A DNA stretch of 64,000 nucleotides from Cinnamomum chago (lineage: Eukaryota > Streptophyta > Magnoliopsida > Laurales > Lauraceae), in the NCBI GenBank assembly GCA_038049695.1, contig CP142455.1, positions 23,659,501 to 23,723,500 on the forward strand, written 5' to 3'. This document shows, piece by piece, positions 1 through 11,699 of the stretch. The notes under the pieces are model-generated. The model saw nothing but the letters and a program-made list of their open reading frames with translations. It did no database searches and had not been told where the DNA came from. How positions within the stretch are numbered: position 1 is the stretch's first letter; each line of letters begins with the position of its first letter. A program made the translations under genes and the position numbers.

Positions 1-1400
1 CTTTAGTAGAAGCTTGCATAATGGTCTAGAATCTTTTATGAACCTTCTATAGAATCCGGCATGCCCTAGGAAAGATCTTATGTCTCTTATGGTTTTTTGG
101 GAGGGCAAATTGGAAATTAAGTCGATTTTGGTTTTGTCCACTTCCAATCCTCTAGATGATACAACGTGGCCAAGGACAATCCCTTGTCTTACCATAAAAT
201 GGCATTTTTCCCAATTCAATACTAAGTTCTTTTCTTCACACCTAAAGAGGACCTTAGTTAAGTTGCTCAATTAATCTTGGAATGAATCTCCAAAAACTGA
301 AAAATCATCCATGAAGACTTCGAGAAAATGTTCCACCATATCACTAAAAATACTCAGTATGCACCTTTCAAAGATTGCAAGAGCATTGCACAGCCCAAAT
401 GACATCTGTCGGTAAGCAAAGGTGCCAAAGGGGCATGTGAAAGTTGTTTTCTCTTGGTCTTCCGGGGCGATCTCTATCTGATTGTATCCAAAATATCCAT
501 CTAAGAAACAATAATACCCGTGGCCAGCTACCCTTTCCAAAAGTTGGTCTAAGAAGGGTAGGGGGAAATGATCCTTTCGTGTGACAGTAGTTAACTTTCT
601 GTAGTCGATACAAACTCGCCAATTTGTGGGTACACGGGTTGGGACGAGCTCATCATTATCATTGTGGACTACAGTAACGCCGGCCTTTTTAGGTACAACT
701 TGGGTAGGACTGACCCATTGACTATCCGAAAAGTTTCAAAACTTTGGCCCTAACCACTTCCTGCATTGTGCGGTTTAACCAGCTTTGCATCTAACGGGAG
801 GGTTTTGCATTCTCCTCCAAATAGATATAATGTGTACACACAAGGGGATTAATTCCCTTAATGTCAACCACGGTCCAAGTTTGAGCACTTCTAAGAGTTG
901 GACTTCTTGGTCCTTGTCAAGGTGTGCAGAAATGACTATAGGAAATGTTTCATTTTCTCCAAGGTATGCAGATTTCAGGTGAGAGGGCAAGGGTTTCAAC
1001 TCAGATTTAGGTGGCCTCACCTAAGATAGAAGAGACGAGGTACCAGTTGGCACCAGCTCTTCAAAAGAGGGTTTGCCTACAGTGTTGACCATTTCAACAG
1101 TGCTATCATGTGTTCCTTCGCAGCGGGTCAGGTCCTCAATTTACTTAATGGAATCAGAGATCGATTTTTCAAAAGTTTCCACTGTAAGAACACCGATCAA
1201 ATCTAGTTCTTCAAAGTCAATGTTATCATCCTGTGGTTAAGCTTTCATTTTGAGCATCATGTCGCACGTGCTTTTAACCCTTTTTCAAGCATCCTTACAC
1301 ACATGTTTTCAAATAAAGCCCACCCTTTCCCCGCCAAGGGATTCGAAGAGGGTATCCAGGGAACGGAGTTGATCCCCCTCCCCCTCGATGAATTTGGCAC
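1..1400 (-). mobile_element. Ty3/gypsy pol fragment (protease-RT junction and RT)
   Basis: Degenerate piece of a plant Ty3/gypsy (Athila/Tat-like) polyprotein on the minus strand. Between 1020 and 775 it reads PPKSELKPLPSHLK followed by a YLGENETFP segment, the usual linker just before RT in these elements. Between 540 and 271 the RT core is open: FLDGYFGYNQIEIAP, the block TTFTCPFGTFAYRQMSFGLC, and the catalytic box as FMDD. From 270 to 1 the frame runs on into the RNase H side (ccr-type NLVLNWEKCHFM, then GIVLGH), so the element continues left of the window. Frameshifts and stops separate the pieces, so it is dead. The 5' end fades near 1400, with no gag or LTR visible. It is a different family from the gag-protease element at 6.3-7.9 kb. 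Confidence 0.85.
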
Positions 1401-1796
1401 CAAGCCCCCTTTTATTTTATTTTATTTTTCATCATTTTTAGTACTTTTTCTTTTTTTCTTAGCTGAATGAAATAGATAAACAATACTTGACTTTTATTTT
1501 GGGTTGCAAATCAATGAATTGGGAGTGTACTAGAGCTTATAGTTGTTGATTACACCTCCAACCACATGAATGCCCTTTTGATATAATTTTATATTGCCAC
1601 TGGTGATCGCATTGGAGCCATATATGAATGGGAAATGATAATGGGCTACTGAACATTGGGTTTCATGTTCATCATCTTGTGAGACTACCTTTATTGTTCT
1701 TGTTGGAATTATATTTCTCAATGCTCATGGGTGGATTATGATTTAAAATGATTTTTTTTTAATTAGGAGATGTTGGATTTTCTGTAAGAGTGCATG
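1401..1796. other. AT-rich spacer, no gene seen
   Basis: T-rich sequence (T runs near 1410-1460 and 1751-1760) between the Ty3 fragment and the hAT-like element. I see no open frame with family resemblance. Confidence 0.5.
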
Positions 1797-2733
1797 TAGA
1801 GATGTCAAACGGGTCGGGCCGGGCCGGCACGACCAGCTCCAGCCTCGGCCCGCCAGGGAAATACCCTGGCACGGCCCGCCATGGGGCGGGCTGGAGCAGG
1901 CCGGGCCAGGCGCGCCTGCTCTATTTTTTTTTTTTCAGTATTAAAAAAAATAGAATACAAGCACGGCCCGTGATCACTTTCATTTATGGGCCCCATAATG
2001 GATCCCACTCTATAAATGAGAAAAATGCATAGGAACCTGTAAGAACAGGCAATTGATTTTGTTGATTTGGCTGTTGTAGCTTTGGGCTTTCTTGGACATC
2101 TCATCAGTAGTGGACTTGAGCCAATCAGGGTTGCCATGGGAATCCCTGCAGGCGTTGATCATCTCAATGACATGGTCCATGAAGAAAAGGACCAGACTTA
2201 CTGTTGGTCTTAAAAAGCCCAATACATGCATTATGTTCATCAAGTTGTGCAAAGGTTATTAGTGGTTTTATGAAATGGCTCCAGATATGCATGCATTATG
2301 TTCATTAGGTTCTTTTTCGTGGTGTTCAGAATCATACTCCTAGTCAAAGTCCCTCCATGCTTGTTAATGACATTTTCTATCATATAAATACCCATTATAT
2401 GACCGTTTTATGGCTGTTTTTGGAGGGTAAAATGGATATATTTTTTAAAAAAAAAATGTCACTTTTGGGCAGGCCGTGCCTTGCGGGCCAGGCGGGCCCA
2501 TCCTGGCGGGCCGTGGAGGGCAGCCCTTGTGCCAGGCGGGCCCGGGCCAAACGGGCCAATAGGCCCAGACTCCTCAACCCGTGCCTTGCGGGCCATGCCG
2601 TTGACCGTGCCACGGGCCGTTGACTGGCGGGCGGGCGGGCGGGCCGGCCCATTTGTCATCTCTGTGCATGGCGGATGGCGTCACGACTGAGCCAACGAAA
2701 ATGTGCATTATGGAACCAGAGTTGACATCTCTA
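1797..2733. mobile_element. hAT-like non-autonomous element, GC-rich ends
   Basis: Bounded by inverted repeats TAGAGATGTCAA (1797-1808) and TTGACATCTCTA (2722-2733). Inside each end is an unusually GC-rich block made of GGGCCGGGCC / GGCGGGCC-type repeats (about 1812-1915 and 2465-2655), around an AT-rich centre. The TIR is one or two changes from TAGAGGTGGCAA of the element at 47819-48521, which has a clear 8-bp target duplication, so I place it in the same hAT-like group. No 8-bp duplication is visible here (left flank agtgcatg, right flank gtttgtag) and there is no transposase. ORFs in the GC-rich blocks are composition artefacts. Confidence 0.55.
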
Positions 2734-2931
2734 GTTTGTAGTAGAATTTCTGAAAATGGATACGGTAGTGAACCTTCATGGGAGTCTAAAATTGCAGTTG
2801 CCCGATCTGTGTGCCACTTATTATTATTTTTTATATGAGAACTTGGTAGCTACACTGTGTAGCTTAAGCACTATGTTGTTGCACTTCTTTCAATGTAATG
2901 ATTTTTCTATAGATTCTCGGATCTCAGAAAC
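2734..2931. other. Short flank of solo LTR
   Basis: About 200 bp of unassigned sequence ending in the left target duplication GAAAC (2927-2931) of the solo LTR. Confidence 0.4.
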
Positions 2932-5555
2932 TGTCACATCTCGGTCTCGAAATCACCCTAGCCTAGGGTAATCCCCGAGGTGTGTCACACGTACTCCCAT
3001 ATATTGTACCTGTCTCGAGTCAAATACAACATACGAAGGAGAGAAAATCGACTATTCCACATGTGAGAACACATAACATTTCATATAGCGGAAGTCGTAA
3101 GTCATTTATATACGGTATCAAATTCCATCAAGTGTAATTAAACATTTAAGTTTGATACAAAAGAAATAAACAAATATATACATTAAGCTATAAAAGATGG
3201 ATCAACGAGAGAAACCTATACAACCACTACCAAAAGTATATTCAAAAGAATTTCGTATGACCATAAGAAAAGGATAGTCACACGAACTACGATATCTACA
3301 AGTGTAAACCGCACTCTGAGGAGGTGGCTTCTAAACTGGCCCGGGTTCTGGCCATTCTTCTAGTCCTGGCGGTACCTCCTGGGTGCTCTCCTCTCCCTCC
3401 TGGACCTTTTCAGGACCGGGAGCTGCATCTGCGTCTGTGACATCAAATGTAGTATCTCAATACGACTATTAAGCAAGTATAGGCAAAATTAAGATTTCAC
3501 ATAATGTTCAATTTGAATTTAAGAAAAGTAAATTCGTAGAGATCAAAGATAAGTATTAATTACGCAATTGTGCAATGTCGAATTTATCATGCCGGTGAAT
3601 CAATAAATGAGAAAACATACAACTGGGGCTACTACTTTAGCTCATCCTCTCAAAGAGAGCAATTCTAGTTGGGATGTCACCAGTTGCCAGGCCAAAGGCT
3701 AACTGGCTACCCGGTTCTGGAGTTCCGGTACTCCAGGTGACTTACTGCAGTAGTCTCTCATAACTAAACCAAGCGCTAGCCCCGTCGGGCGTCACAAGGT
3801 CGAAGCTAGGTAGTGCCGACTCAATCGAATCAAACTAATCAAATAATAAGTGGCTTTAAGTGAGTTGTAGTTCGAACTATCTAAACTCAAATCATTTCAA
3901 CTCATATATCATATATACTCACTAATCCACATTGTAATTAAAGATTGGATCAATATACCATATTGGAAGGATAATGAAGGATTTAGAGAATTAAACCTCA
4001 AAGGATTTTAATGAAGGAAGAACTTAATTGTTTATAATGAGTGATCTATCAATGAAGATGTAATTCAGTATGAAATGCAATAATTTAAAGAATCAAGATC
4101 TTTTACTAACCAATTCTACATTCGTTATTTTAGTCTTTCATCGTCCAATACAGGGTAAGCTTAGTAAACTCAATGTATTACTACTTTTATTGATGTCACT
4201 ATGTATATGTGAAAGATACATTGAGTTTCCTAAACTAACCCTCATGGCATCATGTTAGACTAATCCATATCCTTTAGACCAATTGATAAGGTTAATGCTT
4301 CCATTTTAAGGTCATAAGACCTCGAAAATTCCTAATTTCCTATTGAAGTAAGGGTAGGCACCTTAAGTATTCATTTGGAACATTTAAGGTGGTTTAAGAT
4401 AGGGTAGGGATAATAATCCACCCCAAAGGTTGGGTCAAAAGGGTCCAGCTACATCATGAGGTTCGCTCAAACGGTTTGTTCGCTTGAGCGATGTGTCCAG
4501 AATCCAGACTTCCAAATCCCTTCCATTCCATTTCTCATTCCCTTACACTTTCCTTCCACTACTAAACCTGAAAAAAGAATGGAGCCTTCATGCTCCCATT
4601 CATGCATATAAATACTATTCATTCTTCCAATTAATTCTATTGACTTGAAAGCATTCCAAATCATTCATTTAGTAAGAGTTAAGAGCATTGAATAAGAGTA
4701 GCATGGAATCAATGAAATTAACAAAATGGAAATCCATATCATGCATATACTTGCCTCAAATTTAAGCTTTTCAAACTTCTTATACTCTCTTGATGTGTAA
4801 AACCCTAAAATCCTTCACTTGATTCAAACCCTAGACATAATTATCGATTAAAACACTAATGAATGCCTATACATGCTTATGAAAGGTTCCTTTGACCTTA
4901 ATACAACTCAAAAATCCAAAAGAAAGGAGTCTTAACTCATACCTCTCTAAGGAAATTCGAATTGAAGAGGATAGGAGATGATGGGGTAATCCCTTGCCAA
5001 CAAAGAGGAGAGGAAGCTGAAGAAGATAATGTAGAGGATGGAGAAGAAGGTCTCCACTCTTGCTTTCACTTGTGCAAAGCTAAGGAGCTTGGAAAATGGG
5101 AGAGAATTGAAAGGAAAGAAGAGAGAAAGAGTTCTCTCCACAGCCCATTCACCCAACGAATGACTGGAATGAAAAATGGGTTTGAGTTGGTGAAAGGGAT
5201 AAAGATAGGAAATTTTGCTAAAAGGTCCATTAGTTGTATACAATTCCACTTTAAGTCAATTGATGGCCCACTCATTCAATGAGTGATCAAATGGAGTAAC
5301 GCTAAATACGAAAATCGACGTGCTCAACGAGATACACGCGATGACACCAAAATGACGCGAAAACGATGTAAAACGAGAAAATCTAGAATTACGGAAAAGT
5401 CCTTGACTCCTGAGTCAACTCAACTCCACTCGCTTATTCGAGCCGACTCATTCTAAAACGTACTAAGTCGATGAATTTACCACTAAACACAATTACTTAA
5501 GCTAAATTCCCATCAATTAACACTAATGACAATTAAATGGGGTTGGGGTGTAACA
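2932..5555 (-). mobile_element. Solo LTR (or LTR-only element), 2.6 kb, with 5-bp TSD
   Basis: Runs from TGTCACATCTCGG (2932) to GGGGTGTAACA (5555), so it has TG...CA ends, and is flanked by GAAAC on both sides (2927-2931 and 5556-5560). Read on the minus strand it starts TGTTACACCCC and ends GAGATGTGACA, a pattern common in long LTRs of plant Ty3/gypsy elements, so minus orientation is preferred. There is no primer-binding site, polypurine tract or gag/pol inside. A 2.6-kb length is long for one LTR, so a truncated two-LTR element is possible, but I saw no internal duplication. Small ORFs inside (around 4.5-5.28 kb) have no recognised match. Confidence 0.75.
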
Positions 5556-5560
5556 GAAAC

Positions 5561-6272
5561 TTCACAGAAATCCAAAATCTCAGCACTAAAAAATTGTGCA
5601 TCGAACCTGGCACGCAACGGAAAATCTACAGGGCGAAAATTTCTGAATTTGTCACTATTTTCAAAACCTGCCCACCGTTTTTAAAGCCCTGTTTCAATGA
5701 CTTCCAGATGGAATAAAAAATTATTGATTTTTAGGAACACTCTCATACCAGTTGGCTTCCAGTGGGATTATGTTTCAACTGATTTCCATCTTTCTAAAAA
5801 TTATTAAAAATCGTACAGTGGACCTGTGTCATGGACTCTGCAGTGCAGAAAATTTAACATGTTAACTGCGATTTGTGCACATAATCACAACAGGTTCTCT
5901 TCTATCCAAATCCACGAAAAAAAAAATACAGGAGCTTCCCCTTTGGGTCCATTAACTCTAATAAAAATTTCAGATTAATTGGAAATTTATAAAAACTTAT
6001 GAAAATTCGGACAGTGGACCCCAGATCATGGACCAAATTCTGCACTGACGTAGAAATTACAGCATTTTTCTCCAGATTTGTGTGCACTACCTCATAAGGT
6101 TCCGGCGATCATAAAAATCCATAATTAAAGATGGGACTTTATCATCATATAAACTGAATTTCCATGAAATTTCAGGCCAATCCAAGTTATAGAAAAGTTA
6201 TGAAAAATCGAACAACAAACCCGCCGCAACCTGTGGGATTCAGGATTGTTGCCTATTTTATTGTCTTGTCGG

Positions 6273-6300
<28 letters not shown>
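5561..6300. repeat. Diverged repeats of roughly 220 bp and a T-tract
   Basis: Three loosely similar blocks share phrases such as acagtggac(c), catggac, gtgcac and a fixed purine-rich core, suggesting old tandem copies. They resemble the style, not the exact sequence, of the 192-bp array at 7927. The stretch ends in an uninterrupted T run of about 30 (6271-6300). No gene seen. Confidence 0.4.
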
Positions 6301-6303
<3 letters not shown>

Positions 6304-7250
6304 TCAAATGCAAGAAACTTAATATTATTTCTCATCTCTACATTACTTTAAAGATGGATTGACCCCCATAAAAAAACTCCGCTATTATCTCCGCTTGCAA
6401 AAGCAGAGATGTTAACCGAGTATCGTATCTACTGGGACAAAAAGGCTAAGTTGCGTTGTTTCCTAAATTCCTAAACTAATCCTATTGAAAAATAAAGTTC
6501 TGATTATTAAACTAATCCTATTAGAAAATGAAGTAATGGGTAGATTGGTTTTGATTAACAAATTAACAAATTAAAAGACAAGTTTTTGATCCAATTAGAG
6601 AAAAGATCTAAAGGTACGAATCCACTCTAACCTCGCACAATGGCAAGTATAGGCCTCGGGTTTTACTGTCAACGTTACAGAGACTCGTCTTGGTTACAAA
6701 CCTTCAGAGTCAATAAATAAAGGATGTGGATGTAAATCAGGGCATAACTTATCTCTATGGCATAGATTATCCTAAATCTAACAAGCACATTCATTCAAGC
6801 ATCATTATATGACTTAGTATTCAAATCTACAAGATTAAAATATCAAAGAAAGAAATATTGCATTCATAAAATCCATTCAACGGATTAACATCTTTTCATA
6901 TAATCAAAAGCGTTTAAAATAAACCCTAAACCTATACATCACCATAAACAAAAGGTTGGGGCTTCATCGCAACCCAAAGATGAGGAATTAGTTATGCATG
7001 GAAGATGATTGGCGAAGAATCTCTGATGAAATCGCCATGGCTATGCTTCCAAAAGCTCCAAAACCTTCTTCAGACCTTCTCCCAAAGTGTGAATCCCCCT
7101 CCCCCATCTTGGGTGACCTAAAATGGACTCAATTGTAAAGACAAAAAGGGCGAAAAGACACTACACCTATGCTACGACTCTATCTACAATCGGGTTTCCT
7201 CCCGCAAGAAAGAGCTTGGTTTAACGTCGTCAGCCAGACGTCAAGTATTT
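6301..7250 (-). mobile_element. 3' non-coding part of the gag-protease Ty3 element
   Basis: Reading minus, the sequence after the last ORF contains a stretch beginning CTGACGACGTTAAACCAAGC and continuing into TTGCGGGAGGAAACCC, a layout typical of the region just 3' of pol in Athila/Tat-like elements. A G-rich tract (GGGGGAGGGGGA, minus) lies near 7098-7112 and could be the polypurine tract. An LTR boundary could not be fixed. No host gene seen. Confidence 0.5.
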
Positions 7251-7926
7251 TCAGCCCATAGGATAGGACGGGTCCATTAAAGCAATGGACTCCACCACTC
7301 CCCCCAACTCAGACCAAAGTACCTGCGGAATGTTAGTGGCAAGTACAAAAAATAGAAACAAAGAAAACCGAAGAAGTACAAACCAAACTTGCAAAAAGAC
7401 ATGACTCAGCACTTCCTTCATATCTACCTCCTCTAGGTTAGGAACTAAAAATTTCTGCATATCTCGAGAAAGTGTAAAATTAGCAATGCAAGGGGGACAA
7501 GATATGCAAATGGAGGAATCAATATCTTTCAACTCGGCAATTGAACAGCCGAGTGCACTCTTGTGCATTTCCAACACATCCAAAATTTGAGCTTCCTGGC
7601 CGTCAGACAGATCAGGAGCAATGACAGCTGGCAAAGTATCCTCAGGCTGAAGAGCGTTTTCTACAATCTCATCAACAACATTGACTGCAAAGCAGTCATC
7701 TTGGTCTGAAGTTGATGAGAGGCCCTAAAAGCATTCAGCCTCACTTTCATATTCCCGAAGGAAACATCCATAACTCCGGTTCGGCAATTAATGTTCGCAT
7801 TGGCCGTGGCCAAAAAGGGCCGTCCAAGAATGACAGTAGTGTGCTTCCGTGAATTTTGCACTGGTTCAGTGTCAAGGACGATGAAATGACAGGGAAAAAG
7901 AACTTGTCGACCTTGACCAGAACATC
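7251..7926 (-). pseudogene. Ty3 gag-protease element, 3' half of protease and downstream frame
   Basis: Minus-strand frames at 7926-7661 and 7634-7251 match the second half of the aspartic protease at 41773-42041 (VDKFFFPV, ILGRPFLATANANINCRTG) and the following segment (QEAQILDVLEMHKSALG). Where RT should begin after SSIC, the frame instead runs into unrelated sequence, so RT, RNase H and integrase are absent, exactly as in the copy at 42.1-42.4 kb. The protease is cut at ...AACATC (7921-7926), and from 7927 the sequence is the 192-bp array of CACTA-B. The missing first half of the same protease lies at 42858-44785 in the opposite orientation. See the inversion finding. Confidence 0.85.
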
Positions 7927-8768
7927 TTTCATTTGGATCAAGAATCATGTTGTTTGGAGTTCAGAAGAGGAAGTTATGAATTTTCTACTAGAGACAACTC
8001 TGCTTCACTCAGGTTGCTGTTTTTCTGTGACCAGTCAGCTTCAAGGTGAGTTTACACTACTTTTCATTCAATCTGGGTTAAATCTCAAAACATGAAAGTT
8101 GTAGCCCTCTGATAAATATTTCATTTGGATCAAGAATCATGTTGTTTAGAGTTCAGAAGATGAAGTTATAAATTTTCTACTGGAGACAACTCTGCTTCAC
8201 TCAGGTTGCTGTTTTTCTGTGACCAGTCAGCTTCAAGGTGATTTTAAACTACTTTCCATTCAATATGGGTTAAATATCAAAACATAAAAGTTGTAGCCCT
8301 CTGATAAATATTTCATTTGGATCAAGAATCATGTTGTTTGGAGTTCTGAAGAGGAAGTTATGAATTTTCTACTGGAGACAACTCTGCTTCACTCAGGTTG
8401 CTGTTTTTCTGTGACCAGTCAGCTTCAAGGTCATTTTACACTACTTTCCATTCAATCTGGGTTAAATCTCAAAACATTAAAGTTGTAGCCCTCTGATAAA
8501 GCTTTCATTTGGATCAAAAATCATGTTGTTTCTAGTTCAGAAGAGGAAGTTATGAATTTTCTACTGGAGACAACTCTGCTTCACTCAGGTTGCTGTTTTT
8601 CTGTGACCAGTCGGCTTCAAGGTGATTTTACACTACTTTCTATTCAATCTGGGTTAAATCTCAAAACATGAAAGTTGTAGCCCTCTGATAAATATTTTAT
8701 TTGGATCAAGAATCATGTTGTTTCGAGTTCAGAAGAGGAAGTTATGAATTTTCTACTGGAGACAAATT
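7927..8768. repeat. 192-bp tandem array inside CACTA-B
   Basis: Units start with TTTCATTTGGATCAAGAATC at 7927, 8119, 8311, 8503 and 8695, an exact 192-bp period over about 4.4 copies differing by a few bases. Each carries ctgctt..caggttgctg, ttttctgtgaccag and gttgtagccctctgataa. A further partial unit, inverted, sits at 44786-44855. The last unit breaks off near 8768 at the GCTAGCCGC region. Confidence 0.9.
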
Positions 8769-9292
8769 GTGTCATTCAAATCAGGATGGCTCACGGCTAG
8801 CCGCAGGAAAAGTTAGGGGCTAGCCGCAGGTGCACTGGCGGTTAGCCGCAGGAAGCACAGAAAATCATCTTGAAAAAAAAATGCTTACTGGAAAGCTGAC
8901 CGTGGGTCTGCAAGGGGGCTAGCCGCCAGGTGACCGTAAGGTCACCTGACCCTTTCTAAAAGGACTATTTATAAAAAAAAATACATATATAATATTAAAT
9001 CGGTTACAGAACAAACGATATAATACAATCCCAAAAAACCGATATTATAAATATTTTTTATATCGGTTTCACTTTTTTTATATCGGTTTTACAGTAATAT
9101 GTGTTATAATTTCAGGTTTAAAAGACATCAGTTGTCCAAAAACCGATATGAAATAATACACATATTATATCGGTTATAGTTATCTATTATATCGGGGGTA
9201 CTTATATCGGTTTGAAGTTTACTGAAAAACCGATATAATAGGTCTTTTATATCGGTTTTTAGCCGATATAAAAACCCTTTTTTCTAGTAGTG
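7927..9292. mobile_element. CACTA-B, right half (non-autonomous CACTA)
   Basis: Ends at 9292 with TTTTTTCTAGTAGTG, the inverse of a CACTACTAGAAAAAA terminus. The outer 300 bp are packed with ATATCGG/CCGATATA subterminal motifs. Inside these come several GCTAGCCGC/GGTTAGCCGC motifs (8790-8930), then the 192-bp tandem array. There is no transposase. The other terminus, with the same motif order, is at 46064. The two halves together make about 2.65 kb. Its right flank is a run of 21 G (9292-9312) and then the LTR sequence; the other end's flank (46065-46096) is the missing first 32 bp of that LTR. Confidence 0.85.
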
Positions 9293-10993
9293 GGGGGGGG
9301 GGGGGGGGGGGGTGAATAGGGTGAGCTTCATTTATGAGACCAATTATAACCAATTTTAACTTCTCTAAAACAAACTAGTCACATGTGATGATTAATCATA
9401 CAAGATGCGGAAGCTAACAAAAGAATCACCACAAAGCAAGCACCATCACACAAGGATTTATAGTGGTTCGGCCTCAATGCCTACATCCACTACCGGCTTG
9501 TGATCCAACACCCCACCGGATTTCCATTATTTATGCTTTTCAATAGGCTAAGCAATAACCTTTACAATATGCTTTTCAAGGCTTAGCAATAACCTTTACA
9601 ATGATGTTTTTCAAGGCTCAACATCAACCTATACATTATGCTTTTATAGGCTAAGCAATAACCTCTTCAACCACAAGGTTGGTTATCTCACTAAGTTAGT
9701 GTCTAAATTACACTTGATGGAGATTCAATTTAGCTCATTACAATGCCTCTTAATTAGGCGGATATGGAAGTGAAAAACTAACTCACACAAACACTTAATG
9801 AATGCAAAGATGTATGCTCATGATGTGTGTGTGTGATGTCCTCAATCATTTTGAAAATGAAAGCTCATAAATGTATGCCTAAGGCTTTTGAAAGTTTTAG
9901 CTCATAAAACATTTATGATTGAGGAAATGCTAATCACATGTTAAAACTAACTTGTAAAAGATATACATTTGAATCCTAAACAAGTTGTGAAAATTCAAAG
10001 ACCAAAACATGTGAAGCATAGGGATGTCAATCAAATCAACAATGTAGCTCATAAAACATAAAATGAGATTTGATTGAAATAAGGGGACAAATCATATGTA
10101 ATTATAAATACAACTTGAATATGATATACCAATCAATGCAAAGCAAGTTGTGAGACTTTAAAACAAAATACATATGATTTGTAAACATGTTGAATCCAAA
10201 ACATAAGATATATTTGAAAAAGATTTTCTTATGATGGAAGACAACAACCAAAGATTCAACCAAGTATATGAATCATGTTACATATAATTTCAAAGATTAT
10301 TTCATTAACATGATCTACTTAGATTTACCAAATAAAGTACTACTTGGATTGAATCAATGGTGATGCATCCAAAACAATAGATCAATTCAAAATATAAAAC
10401 ATGCTAAGGATACAACACATCATAGGTTAACATACTACTAAAGATTTATCAAAGATAAAACAAAACATGAAAACATATGATTTGTAAAGAAGTTGAATCC
10501 AAAACATAAGATAGTTTTGAAAGTGATTTTCTTATGTTGGAAAAACAACAACCAAAGATTCAACCAAGTATATGGATCATGTTATATCTAATTTCAAAGA
10601 TGTTTCCATTAACATGATCTATTTAGATTTACTAAAGATAAAGTACTACTTGGATTGAATCAATGGTGATGTATCCAAAACAATAAATCAATTCAAAACA
10701 TAAAACATGTTAAAGATACAACACAACATAGTTTATCATGCTACAAATGATTTACCAAAAATAAAACAAAGCATGAAAACATATGATTAAGGAAAGTAGA
10801 GCCTACTTGGTGATTTTACTTCATTAATCCAAGTTTTAGCTTTCCTAATGATCCCCTTCATCCCTTAGTTCATTTCCCTTTGATATGCCTCAAAACCCCT
10901 CAAGGAGGGCCTTAAAATTCCCAACTTTTGGCAAAGGAAAGAACTCATATTTATAGGAAAAAATGCCCAACGGCTAGTCCCCGGTCGACCTGG
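9293..10993 (-). repeat. Left (3') LTR of the LTR retrotransposon, main part
   Basis: From the G run through GGTGAATAGGGTGAGC this matches the right LTR (28288 onward), apart from about 570 bp (9370-10010) absent from the right LTR. It contains an internal duplication with a period near 304 bp (copies starting about 10170 and 10474), also present in the right LTR. A minus-strand TATA-like sequence lies at 10946-10955. The LTR is interrupted at 10993 by CACTA-A and resumes at 25098. Its first 32 bp are at 46065-46096 because of CACTA-B insertion and the inferred inversion. Over the stretches compared by eye the two LTRs differ by only about 1 percent, so the insertion is young. Confidence 0.85.
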
Positions 10994-11017
10994 CACTACA
11001 ACAGATTACACCTTCAG

Positions 11018-11440
11018 CGATGTTTTTTTTCGTCGCTAAAAGTCCAAAAAACGTCGGTAAAGGTTTTACCGACGTTTTTTTTTTCGTCGAGCAGTCGTTG
11101 GCAAAAAAATGTCAAGAAAATACCTTACCGAGGAATTAATTTTTCGTCGGTAAAATTATCATTTTCACTGAAGCTTTTTTATTTTTTACCGACGTTTTTT
11201 TTCGTCGGCATAATTAATAAGAAAAATAAAAAATAAATTAAAATACTCTACCGACGTTTTTTTTCGTCCGTAATATTAAAAAAATGAAAATAAAAATATT
11301 TTACCGACGTTTTCTTGTGCGTCGGTAAAAATAAAAGAAAAATAAAAAAAAATCAAAATACAATTACCGACGTTTTTTTTCAACGGTAATATTAAAAAAA
11401 TAAAAATAAAAATATTTTACCGACAATTAATAGTACAATT
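11018..11440. repeat. CACTA-A left subterminal repeats
   Basis: Repeated ACCGACGTTTTTTTTCGTCGG-type pairs, each head-to-head so that an ACCGACG is answered by CGTCGGT about 8 bases on. This is where CACTA transposase proteins bind in characterised elements; binding here is inference. Confidence 0.85.
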
Positions 11441-11699
11441 AATAAACAGTAAAATTAATAAACATACAGTCGAATAAAAATGTCTAAATTAATAAAAATA
11501 CAGTCGAATAAAAATGTCTAAACTACATATACAAATAAACTAAAAACAACAAAACAACACCAAAGTGTGCATCCGATCAGAAAGCGTCCATCAATCTGCA
11601 ATGGCAAAAAGAAAAACAAAATTAGTATCTCTTGAATTAATGAAATTATAAACGAAAGATATACATGTATATATATACATAAATTATAAAAATCGTCAG

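Noticed and set aside
1790-2690. Several overlapping ORFs of 66-110 residues in both strands
   Set aside because: They lie in GGGCCGGGCC-type repeats; Pro/Ala/Arg-rich translations in every frame reflect composition.
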